Below are positions 1 through 6,877 of a stretch of 64,000 bases of DNA, in pieces. The position numbers and the translations under genes are program-made. The stretch is from Bacteroidota bacterium (GTDB lineage Bacteria > Bacteroidota > Bacteroidia > JACPRZ01), in assembly GCA_016193485.1 (NCBI GenBank), contig JACPRZ010000024.1, positions 21,447 to 85,446 of the forward strand. Reading direction: 5' to 3'. Every line of letters begins with the position of its first letter. Within the stretch, counting starts at the first letter, position 1. Below the pieces are notes generated by a model. It did no database searches. It was not told where the DNA came from and saw nothing but the letters and a program-made list of their open reading frames with translations.

Positions 1-14
1 TAACTTTCGGCTGC

Positions 15-1259
15 CTACTGATTTATCATCCCCGCCCCCACCGTTTCATTCGTAAATTCATCCACGAGGATAAAACTTCCGGTGATGCGGTTGCGCCTGT
101 AAGGGTCATAGAAGAGAGGAATTGCGCTTTTCAGGCGGATGCGGGCTATATCGTTCATCGCTATCTCCTTGTCGTCAGTGTTCCTATGCAGCGTGTTAAT
201 ATCAATTTTGTAAACAATTTCCTTTAAAAAGCATTTCGCTTCCCTTGTGGTGTGCCGGATGATATACCTGCCGTTCACCAGTAATTTTTTCGGATTCAGC
301 CAGCAGATCATTGCATCAATCTCCTGGCTGATTTTTGGAACATTGTTTTCCCTCACAATCATATCCCCGCGGCTGATATCAATATCATCCCCAAGTTGCA
401 TGGTGACCGACATGGGCGGAAATGCCTCCTTTACCGTTGTTCCCGACCAGTTTATTTCTTTTATGGTGGTGAAAAATTCCGTGGGTAAGATTATAACCCT
501 GTCTCCGGTTCTGAATACCCCCCCTCTGATGCGGCCCGCATATCCCCTGAAATCATGCTCTTTTTCGGAGTGAGGCCGGACAATGTACTGCACCGGGAAA
601 CGGCAATCGGTAAGGTTCTGATCGCTGCCGATATGAATGTTCTCAAGCAGGTACATCAATGTCGGTCCTTTATACCAAGGCATATTAGCGCTCCGGTCAA
701 CAATATTATCTCCGTTGCGTGCGCTTATGGGAATAAAATGAATGTCAACAATTTCAAATTTTGCAGCAAATGTTTCATATTCTTCAACAATCCGGTTAAA
801 AATATCTTCGGAATAATTGACAAGATCCATTTTATTGATGCAAAGAACAAGATGAGGGATATGGAGGAGGGACGCAATAAAAGAGTGCCGCTTTGTTTGT
901 TCAACAACTCCGTTGCGGGCGTCAATAAGAACCAAAGCCAGGTTGGCAGTTGATGCACCGGTAACCATATTGCGGGTATACTGGACATGTCCCGGTGTAT
1001 CGGCAATGATGAATTTCCGTTTCGGTGTATTGAAATAACGGTAAGCGACATCAATGGTAATACCCTGTTCGCGTTCGGCTTTGAGTCCGTCAGTGATAAG
1101 AGCAAGGTCTAAGTGGCTGAGCCCTTTCTGTTTACTGATCCTTTCAACGGTTTCAATGGTATCGTCAAAGAGTTGCTTTGTATCATAAAGCAACCGACCT
1201 ATGAGGGTGCTTTTGCCATCGTCAACGCTGCCGGCTGTGGTAAAACGTAATAGTTCCAT
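15..1259 (-). CDS. cysN: Sulfate adenylyltransferase subunit 1 (GTPase subunit)
   Basis: This is the GTP-hydrolysing large subunit of ATP sulfurylase. With CysD it activates sulfate to adenosine 5'-phosphosulfate in the cytoplasm. The 414-residue protein shows translation-factor GTPase motifs in order: P-loop GSVDDGKST near residue 10, DTPGH near 88, and NKMD near 142. Beta-barrel domains of the EF-Tu type follow. Its length is normal for a stand-alone CysN, and there is no fused APS kinase domain, in keeping with the separate cysC nearby. It is the last gene of the minus-strand run cysC-cysD-cysN but is separated from cysD by an unusual 329-bp spacer containing a large inverted-repeat element. 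Identification is firm; co-transcription across the spacer is inferred. Confidence 0.96.
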   Translation of the reverse strand: MELLRFTTAGSVDDGKSTLIGRLLYDTKQLFDDTIETVERISKQKGLSHLDLALITDGLKAEREQGITIDVAYRYFNTPKRKFIIADTPGHVQYTRNMVTGASTANLALVLIDARNGVVEQTKRHSFIASLLHIPHLVLCINKMDLVNYSEDIFNRIVEEYETFAAKFEIVDIHFIPISARNGDNIVDRSANMPWYKGPTLMYLLENIHIGSDQNLTDCRFPVQYIVRPHSEKEHDFRGYAGRIRGGVFRTGDRVIILPTEFFTTIKEINWSGTTVKEAFPPMSVTMQLGDDIDISRGDMIVRENNVPKISQEIDAMICWLNPKKLLVNGRYIIRHTTREAKCFLKEIVYKIDINTLHRNTDDKEIAMNDIARIRLKSAIPLFYDPYRRNRITGSFILVDEFTNETVGAGMINQ

Positions 1260-1351
1260 AAATCAACGAAAAACGAATTTGATGCGAATAAAAGAATTAC
1301 GAATTAATACAGGGTTTATATTAACTTATTTAGCATCAAAATTGATAATCC

Positions 1352-1492
1352 TTTTATACTGATGCTGAATGATTTTGTGCTGACGCTTTGGTACAGCATT
1401 CTGACATTTTCGTCAGAACAAATCATCAGATCAGCATATACTGATGAATTTGATTTTGCATACTTGCAAAATCAAATTCCGTCAGTATAAAA
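1352..1492. repeat. Nested inverted-repeat element in the cysD-cysN spacer
   Basis: The 329-bp spacer 1260-1588 has no gene. At its centre is a 141-bp element bounded by perfect 11-base inverted ends, ttttatactga at 1352-1362 and its complement at 1482-1492. Inside, a perfect 15-base inverted repeat (1446-1460 and 1465-1479, loop tact) forms a strong hairpin that extends outward with one bulge through tatactga/tcagtata. An imperfect inverted repeat also pairs tgctgaatgattttgtgctg (from about 1363) with the segment around 1410-1435. The whole is REP- or MITE-like and could form a cruciform or an RNA structure between the two genes. The rest of the spacer holds only degenerate cgaatt-type runs near 1270-1310 and AT-rich sequence. 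Confidence 0.75.
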
Positions 1493-1588
1493 GAAACTCC
1501 TTCATGACCAAAATTAAATAAAGTATCAGGTTTTGTCATAGTTGACTTTATTGATTCGTAGATTCTAATGGATTCGTTTTTCGCAGAT

Positions 1589-2494
1589 TTAAAAATACCC
1601 TTCCTTCTTTCTGTCCTCCATTGCCGTATCCGACCGCTTGTCGTCAAACCGGGTACCGCGTTCAGTGGTTCTTGAAAGAGCAATTTCTTTAATAACGTCT
1701 TCAAGCGCTGTGGCATTTGAAATGGTCACACCGGTGCACGTCATATCGCCAACGGTGCGGCACCGCACGCGCATCATTTCGGGTTTTTCACCTTCTTTCA
1801 GCGTCATAAATTCCGACCATGCAAGAAGGGTTCCATCGCGGTAAAAACATTTACGATAATGAGAAAAATATAGAGACGGCAATTCAATTTTCTCGTGGAG
1901 AATATAATTCCATACATCCATCTCGGTCCAGTTGCTCAGAGGGAAAACCCTGAAATGTTCTCCCTGCGCCTTTTTGCCATTGAAAATGTTCCAAAGTTCA
2001 GGCCGTTGATTTTTCGGATCCCACTGGCCGAATCCGTCACGGTGCGAAAAAAATCTCTCCTTTGCCCGCGCTTTTTCTTCATCGCGCCTCGCCCCCCCTA
2101 TGCACGCATCAAATTTGTGTTTTTCAATGGTATCAAGAAGTGTAACGGTCTGCAATACATTTCTGCTTGCATAAGGTCCTTTTTCTTCTACGACCCTCCC
2201 GGTATCAATTGACTCCTGAACAGAACCTACAATTAACCTTACACCAAGTAGCCTTATAAGATTATCGCGGAATTCAATCGCTTCCGGAAAATTATGCCCT
2301 GTATCAATATGTACAAGAGGGTAGGGGATAGGTGCCGGTGCAAACGCTTTTTTTGACATCCAGGCAAGGACCGTTGAATCTTTTCCCCCTGAAAATAAGA
2401 GCATAGGCCGTTCAAACTGTGACGCCACTTCACGTAAGACGAAAATGGATTCGGATTCAAGTTCTTCCAGGTAAGAGAGTTGATAGGATGACAT
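1589..2494 (-). CDS. cysD: Sulfate adenylyltransferase subunit 2 (catalytic subunit)
   Basis: This is the small catalytic subunit of ATP sulfurylase, a member of the PP-loop ATP pyrophosphatase family that forms APS from ATP and sulfate. The PP-loop SGGKDST is near residue 35. The family-typical motifs GGARRDEEKARAKER near 137 and a C-terminus ending in KKEGYF are present. At 301 residues it has the usual length. It starts 6 bp after cysC ends, so the two are almost certainly co-transcribed. Its partner CysN lies downstream across the inverted-repeat spacer. No PAPS or sulfite reductase gene is visible in the window, so the fate of the activated sulfate (reduction or sulfation) cannot be read here. 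Confidence 0.96.
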   Translation of the reverse strand: MSSYQLSYLEELESESIFVLREVASQFERPMLLFSGGKDSTVLAWMSKKAFAPAPIPYPLVHIDTGHNFPEAIEFRDNLIRLLGVRLIVGSVQESIDTGRVVEEKGPYASRNVLQTVTLLDTIEKHKFDACIGGARRDEEKARAKERFFSHRDGFGQWDPKNQRPELWNIFNGKKAQGEHFRVFPLSNWTEMDVWNYILHEKIELPSLYFSHYRKCFYRDGTLLAWSEFMTLKEGEKPEMMRVRCRTVGDMTCTGVTISNATALEDVIKEIALSRTTERGTRFDDKRSDTAMEDRKKEGYF

Positions 2495-2500
2495 CTGATT

Positions 2501-3103
2501 TCACTGTAGTTTTAAATACCGGTTGACGAACATACAAATTTTATTAACGCATTGATTTAGCGATTCACGATCCGTATCAATCATAATTTCCACCTTATCC
2601 GGCTCTTCATAAGGAGCATTCACGCCTGTAAAATCCTTAATTTCCCCTTTTCGCGCTTTTTTATAAAGTCCTTTGGTATCGCGTTGCTCGCATATTTCCA
2701 AAGGGCATTTTACATAAACCTCAATAAATTCTCCTTTCCCAAGAAGGTTTCTTACAAAATCCCTTTCTTTCCTGTATGGCGAAATAAAAGCGGTTAACAC
2801 TACTATTCCCGCATCCACAAAAAGTTTTGCAACCTCTCCGATACGCCTGATGTTTTCAGCGCGGTTTCTTCCAGAAAATCCAAGATCGCTGTTCAGGCCG
2901 GTACGGATGTTATCCCCGTCAAGTAGGTAAGTTTTTATTCCTTTTTGATGCAATTCTTCTTCCACCCTGTTTGCGAGGGTTGACTTGCCGGAACCCGATA
3001 ATCCCGTAAACCAAATCACAAACGACTTATGACCGTTGGCTTTTTGCCTCACAGCCTTGGTGATTTTATGTCTGAATGGAACGATATTTTTTTGTTCAGC
3101 CAC
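2501..3103 (-). CDS. cysC: Adenylyl-sulfate kinase (APS kinase)
   Basis: It phosphorylates APS to PAPS, the step after CysDN. The 200-residue protein has the P-loop GLSGSGKST near residue 34. It also shows the family segments DGDNIR near 62, [14 protein letters not shown] near 74 and [10 protein letters not shown] near 107, and a C-terminal region with GVNAPYEEP. It is first in the minus-strand sulfate-activation run and its start is 114 bp from the divergent MBL-fold gene, so the gap must hold promoters for both directions. No regulatory motif was recognised on the cysC side. Confidence 0.96.
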   Translation of the reverse strand: MAEQKNIVPFRHKITKAVRQKANGHKSFVIWFTGLSGSGKSTLANRVEEELHQKGIKTYLLDGDNIRTGLNSDLGFSGRNRAENIRRIGEVAKLFVDAGIVVLTAFISPYRKERDFVRNLLGKGEFIEVYVKCPLEICEQRDTKGLYKKARKGEIKDFTGVNAPYEEPDKVEIMIDTDRESLNQCVNKICMFVNRYLKLQ

Positions 3104-3187
3104 TCTAATAAGTTTTCCTGTTATATATCACATCCTTTTATTCGGATATGAATTCAATGGTAAATCCAATCCAACCTCTTTTTCCAT

Positions 3188-3195
3188 TACGTTTG
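3188..3195 (+). promoter_or_regulatory. Bacteroidota-type -7 box upstream of the MBL-fold gene
   Basis: TACGTTTG matches the TAnnTTTG -7 consensus of Bacteroidota housekeeping promoters and lies 22 bp before the start codon at 3218. A clear -33 TTG was not found, so support is from the -7 box and its position only. Confidence 0.4.
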
Positions 3196-3217
3196 CATTT
3201 TTTACAACCGTTTTCTG

Positions 3218-3859
3218 ATGATCAGGGTTCATATATTCACTTTTAATCCCTTTGCAGAAAATACATTGATACTCTATGACAATTCCGGTGAATGCGTTAT
3301 TATTGATGCCGGCTGTTATGAATTACCGGAAAATAACGAAATAAGGAATTTTATTACAAACCATAAATTGAATCCTGTCCGGCTTCTGAATACCCACTGC
3401 CATATAGACCACGTACTCGGTAACCGGTTCATTTCAAAAGAATACGGTCTCATTTCGGAAATACATAAAAATGACCTGCCGGTTCTGAACAGTACGGTTT
3501 CTGTCGCACTCATGTGGAACATACCGCATGTTGATGAACCACCGCCTCCGGGTAAATATTTTTCGAATGGGGATATTATCAATTTCGGAACATCGGAACT
3601 TGAAGTTCGTTTTTCACCGGGACATTCTCCGGGTCATGTGGTATTTGTTTCTCATGAGGGTAAATTTGTTATTGCAGGCGATGTGCTTTTCAACATGAGC
3701 ATAGGCCGGACCGACCTGCCGGGGGGGGATTATGATACGCTTATCCGGTCCATTAAAGAAAAAATTTTCCCATTAAGTGACGATTTTACCGTATATCCGG
3801 GTCACGGTCCTGCCACAACAATCGGTTTTGAAAAAAAACATAACCCGTTCCTGCAATGA
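3218..3859 (+). CDS. MBL-fold metallo-hydrolase (glyoxalase II-like)
   Basis: This 213-residue protein is a cytoplasmic metallo-beta-lactamase-fold hydrolase. The zinc-binding motif THCHIDH is near residue 60. A second metal histidine lies in SPGHSPGHV near 130, the bridging Asp in IAGDVLF near 151, and a late histidine in YPGHGP near 192. This pattern is that of the glyoxalase II / YcbL group, which hydrolyses thioesters or related substrates; the actual substrate is unknown. It begins a plus-strand run and overlaps the next gene by 4 bp (ATGA), indicating translational coupling with the SLC13 permease. A sulfur-related role is possible from context but not shown. Confidence 0.9.
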   Translation: MIRVHIFTFNPFAENTLILYDNSGECVIIDAGCYELPENNEIRNFITNHKLNPVRLLNTHCHIDHVLGNRFISKEYGLISEIHKNDLPVLNSTVSVALMWNIPHVDEPPPPGKYFSNGDIINFGTSELEVRFSPGHSPGHVVFVSHEGKFVIAGDVLFNMSIGRTDLPGGDYDTLIRSIKEKIFPLSDDFTVYPGHGPATTIGFEKKHNPFLQ

Positions 3860-5619
3860 ACCTTGAAACGGTCATCGTGCTTGCCGGACTTGTTATCCTG
3901 GTCTTTTTACTTGCGCGGGAATTCCTCCGGCCCGCAATTGGTTTTTTTCTTCTTGCAGCCATCTTTACAATTACCGGAATTATCACTCCTGCCGAAGCAT
4001 TATCGGGTTTTGCCAATGAACAGATTGCGGTGGTTATTATCCTGATGTTTGTTGCGGATGTTATCAAGAGGCGGGAAATTCTGGACACTGTTTTTAATGC
4101 GGTTTTTTCAGGCGCTAAAACCTACCGGAGTTTTTTGGCAAGGATGATGGTTTACACATCCGGCATTTCCGCTTTTATCAATAACACTCCGCTTGTCGCC
4201 ATCATGATACCTCAGGTAAGCGACTGGTCGCGCAGGCACCGTATCGCTCCCTCGCGGCTTTTTATTCCGCTGTCATACGCGACTGTTCTTGGCGGTCTGA
4301 TAACCCTTGTCGGCACATCAACTAATCTTGTCGTCAACGGCCTCGCGATGGAAGCAGGTTATCCCTCACTCAGAATTTTTGATTTTGCCTACGTGGGCAT
4401 TCCTGCAGCAGTGGCGGGTTTAATCTATATTTTCTTTATAGGCAGCCGATTATTACCGGTCAAGAAACCCGTTTCTGAACGTTTCTATGAACAAACGAGG
4501 GAATATCTTGTAGAAACACTTGTGCAACCCGGTTCTTCGCTTGAAGGTAAAACAATCAGTGATGCAGGATTACGAAACCTGCCGGGACTCTACTTAGTTG
4601 AAATTTTAAGACACGAACAGAAAATCACACCTGTCTCTCCTGATGAAAACATTTTACCCGGTGATATTCTCTTTTTTGCTGGCGAAATACGCACCATTGC
4701 CGACCTGATTAAAAAATTTCCGGGACTTTCACTGCCGAAGACCGGTCATCTTCCTTTTACAGGTAAAACGGAATTAATTGAAACGGTTGTTTCCACAAAT
4801 TCAGATCTTACCGGGAAAAAAATCCGTGAGACCGGATTCCGTGATAAATTTGATGCCTCTGTAGTCGCAGTTCACCGCAATGGCGAGAGAATTTCAGGAA
4901 AAATAGGTGAAGTGGTATTGAAAGCAGGTGACCTTTTACTTGTAATGACCGGTAAAAATTTTCACCGCCTCGCTGCCGGAAAACCGGATTTTTACCTCTT
5001 ATCCAAAGTTGGTGAAATCAATACGGAGAAGTCAGCAAGTAAATGGTTGCTGGTAATTTCACTCGTAACTGCACTAATTCTCTCTTCCACGGGATTACTT
5101 TCATTGTTTAAGGCGTTATTGATATTGGTTGGCATCATTGCCCTTCTTAAACTTGTAACCTTGAATGAAATCAGGCAGGGTATTGATTTGAACTTAGTGG
5201 CTGTACTTGCTTTTTCCTTTGCTCTCAGCAAAGCAATGGCCCATTCGGGCGCTGCTGCTTTTATTTCCGGAACTGTAATGGATGTTGCAAAAATGTGGGG
5301 ACCCGTTGGAATGTTGGCAGGTATTTATATTGTTACCAATCTTCTCACTGCTTTTATTACAAATGCTGCCGCTGCGGCTATTACATTACCCATTGCCATG
5401 TCCATAGTGGCAACAACAGGATTACCTCCCATGCCTTTTATTCTTGCTGTTGCCTATGCCGCTACTGCTGATTTCAGCACACCCTTCGGATATCAGACCA
5501 ACCTGATGGTTTACGGACCCGGTGGCTACCGGTTCACTGATTACGTAAAAATTGGCGTGCCTCTGAATATTATTTATATGATTATTTGCCTGGCCATTCT
5601 TGGATTTATGTACTTTTAG
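3856..5619 (+). CDS. SLC13-family permease with two RCK_C (TrkA-C) domains
   Basis: This 587-residue inner-membrane transporter of the divalent anion:sodium symporter type has hydrophobic helices in residues 1-205 and 385-587. The halves are separated by a cytoplasmic insert with two RCK_C domains (roughly 210-290 and 300-375), each ending in GDILFFAG- or GDLLLVMTG-like segments. The motif GTSTNLVVNG near 153 and the related SKAMAHSGAA and ITNAAAAAITLPIA segments are characteristic of the family. Members with RCK_C domains often sit next to cysC/cysD/cysN in Bacteroidota and are thought to take up sulfate. The divergent cysCDN genes here support sulfate as substrate, by inference. Confidence 0.9.
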   Translation: MNLETVIVLAGLVILVFLLAREFLRPAIGFFLLAAIFTITGIITPAEALSGFANEQIAVVIILMFVADVIKRREILDTVFNAVFSGAKTYRSFLARMMVYTSGISAFINNTPLVAIMIPQVSDWSRRHRIAPSRLFIPLSYATVLGGLITLVGTSTNLVVNGLAMEAGYPSLRIFDFAYVGIPAAVAGLIYIFFIGSRLLPVKKPVSERFYEQTREYLVETLVQPGSSLEGKTISDAGLRNLPGLYLVEILRHEQKITPVSPDENILPGDILFFAGEIRTIADLIKKFPGLSLPKTGHLPFTGKTELIETVVSTNSDLTGKKIRETGFRDKFDASVVAVHRNGERISGKIGEVVLKAGDLLLVMTGKNFHRLAAGKPDFYLLSKVGEINTEKSASKWLLVISLVTALILSSTGLLSLFKALLILVGIIALLKLVTLNEIRQGIDLNLVAVLAFSFALSKAMAHSGAAAFISGTVMDVAKMWGPVGMLAGIYIVTNLLTAFITNAAAAAITLPIAMSIVATTGLPPMPFILAVAYAATADFSTPFGYQTNLMVYGPGGYRFTDYVKIGVPLNIIYMIICLAILGFMYF

Positions 5620-5642
5620 TTTTGCAATTTGAAAAAATTATT

Positions 5643-6359
5643 ATGCACATTCACATTTTCATCCCCTGCTTCATTGACCAGATCTATCCGCAAACGGGAA
5701 TGAACATGGTGCATGTGCTTGAAAAAGCCGGTTGCAAGGTGCATTACAATCCAAATCAAACCTGTTGCGGACAAGTTGCTTTTAATTCAGGTTTTTGGGA
5801 TGAGGCGAGAGTAGTTGCAAAAAAATTTATTGATGATTTCAGAGATGCCGAATATATTGTATGCCCTTCGGCTTCCTGCACAGGCATGGTCAGAAATTAT
5901 TACCGGGATTTATTTGAGGATACCCAACCCAAAAATCCGGCAGATGGCCTGACAAAAAGAATATATGAATTCACAGAGTTTCTTGTAAAGATTGTAAAAG
6001 TCATAGATTATGGCGCTGAACTGAATGGAATTGCCACATACCACGATTCCTGCAGTGCATTAAGGGAATGTCAAATTAAAGTTGAGCCCCGGCTCCTTCT
6101 TGAAAAAGTAAAAGGGCTTCAACTTGTTGAAATGAAGAACAACGATGAGTGCTGCGGTTTCGGGGGAACATTTTCAATCAAGTTTGAACCCATATCGGTC
6201 GTAATGGCAAAGCAGAAAGTTGAAAACGCCCTCGCGGCTAATGCCAACTACATTATTTCCACCGATGCTTCCTGCCTGATGAACCTTGAAGGGTACATTC
6301 GAAAACAAAAACTTCCCATCAAAGCACTGCATATTGCCGATGTGTTGGCCGGATGTTGA
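5643..6359 (+). CDS. (Fe-S)-binding CCG-domain protein, LutA/YkgE family
   Basis: The 238-residue protein has two cysteine-rich CCG motifs: CCGQVAFNSGFWDEA near residue 40 and CCGFGGTFSIK near 172. Each is accompanied by an upstream or downstream cysteine pair (CFIDQ near 10, SASCTG near 77, DSCSALRE near 138, DASCLM near 211). This is the pattern of LutA/YkgE, the iron-sulfur subunit of lactate utilisation enzymes and of heterodisulfide-reductase-like electron carriers. The usual partners LutB and LutC are not in the window, so the electron partner is unknown. The ATG at 5643 was chosen because an upstream start would overlap the permease and gives a residue run unlike the family. It lies 23 bp after the permease stop. 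Confidence 0.88.
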   Translation: MHIHIFIPCFIDQIYPQTGMNMVHVLEKAGCKVHYNPNQTCCGQVAFNSGFWDEARVVAKKFIDDFRDAEYIVCPSASCTGMVRNYYRDLFEDTQPKNPADGLTKRIYEFTEFLVKIVKVIDYGAELNGIATYHDSCSALRECQIKVEPRLLLEKVKGLQLVEMKNNDECCGFGGTFSIKFEPISVVMAKQKVENALAANANYIISTDASCLMNLEGYIRKQKLPIKALHIADVLAGC

Positions 6360-6403
6360 TTTTTTCCGGATATTTGCATATAACCAATTATACCCCTTAT
6401 TTT

Positions 6404-6823
6404 ATGGAAAACAAATTAAACTATACCCGGATAATCCTCGGAGGATTAGCCGGTGGCGTTATCATGCTCGTTATCGGGATGGTGATACATGGATTTATCC
6501 TTGAAAAACATTATGCCTTCCAGATGGGTAAAGGATGTTTGCTTGATGAACCAAGGTTTGGCGGGGTCATTCACCATATTGTTGTTTTACTGTCAGGAAT
6601 CGTCCTTGCAGGATTGTATGCCATGAGCAGAAAGCAATGCGGTGCAGGACCTAAAACCGCTTTATGTGTCGGTTTTCTGGTTGGATGTATGTCACTTCCC
6701 GGTATGGCTGCAATGCTGAGTTTTTATGACCAGGGATTCAGGATCCCAATCATGACAGGAGTAGATAGTATGCTGGAATGTATGGCAGGAACTCTCGTTG
6801 CAGGTTGGTTGTATAAGGAGTAA
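6404..6823 (+). CDS. Small integral membrane protein, unknown function
   Basis: I do not recognise this 139-residue protein. It has four hydrophobic stretches (about residues 9-30, 55-72, 83-102 and 120-135), short loops and no visible signal peptide, so it is probably an inner-membrane protein. Conserved-looking features are a His in MVIHGF in the first helix and HH before the second. The ATG at 6404 is preferred. The longer frame from 6353 would overlap the preceding gene and add a non-membrane extension. It is the last gene of the plus-strand run and is followed immediately by a strong hairpin terminator. Confidence 0.7.
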   Translation: MENKLNYTRIILGGLAGGVIMLVIGMVIHGFILEKHYAFQMGKGCLLDEPRFGGVIHHIVVLLSGIVLAGLYAMSRKQCGAGPKTALCVGFLVGCMSLPGMAAMLSFYDQGFRIPIMTGVDSMLECMAGTLVAGWLYKE

Positions 6824-6835
6824 TAAAGAAGAATA

Positions 6836-6870
6836 GACCTGACAGGTTTCTAAAAACCTGTCAGGTCTTT
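6836..6870. terminator. Bidirectional rho-independent terminator
   Basis: A perfect 14-base stem (gacctgacaggttt at 6836-6849 paired with 6854-6867) with a 4-base loop is followed by tttattt on the plus strand. It lies between two convergent genes and can serve both the small membrane protein gene and the M43 protease gene ending at 6878. Confidence 0.88.
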
Positions 6871-6877
6871 ATTTAGA

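Noticed and set aside
1426..1716. 96-codon open frame overlapping the cysD 3' end and the palindromic spacer
   Set aside because: It overlaps cysD in another frame and reads through the inverted-repeat element; composition does not look like a protein.
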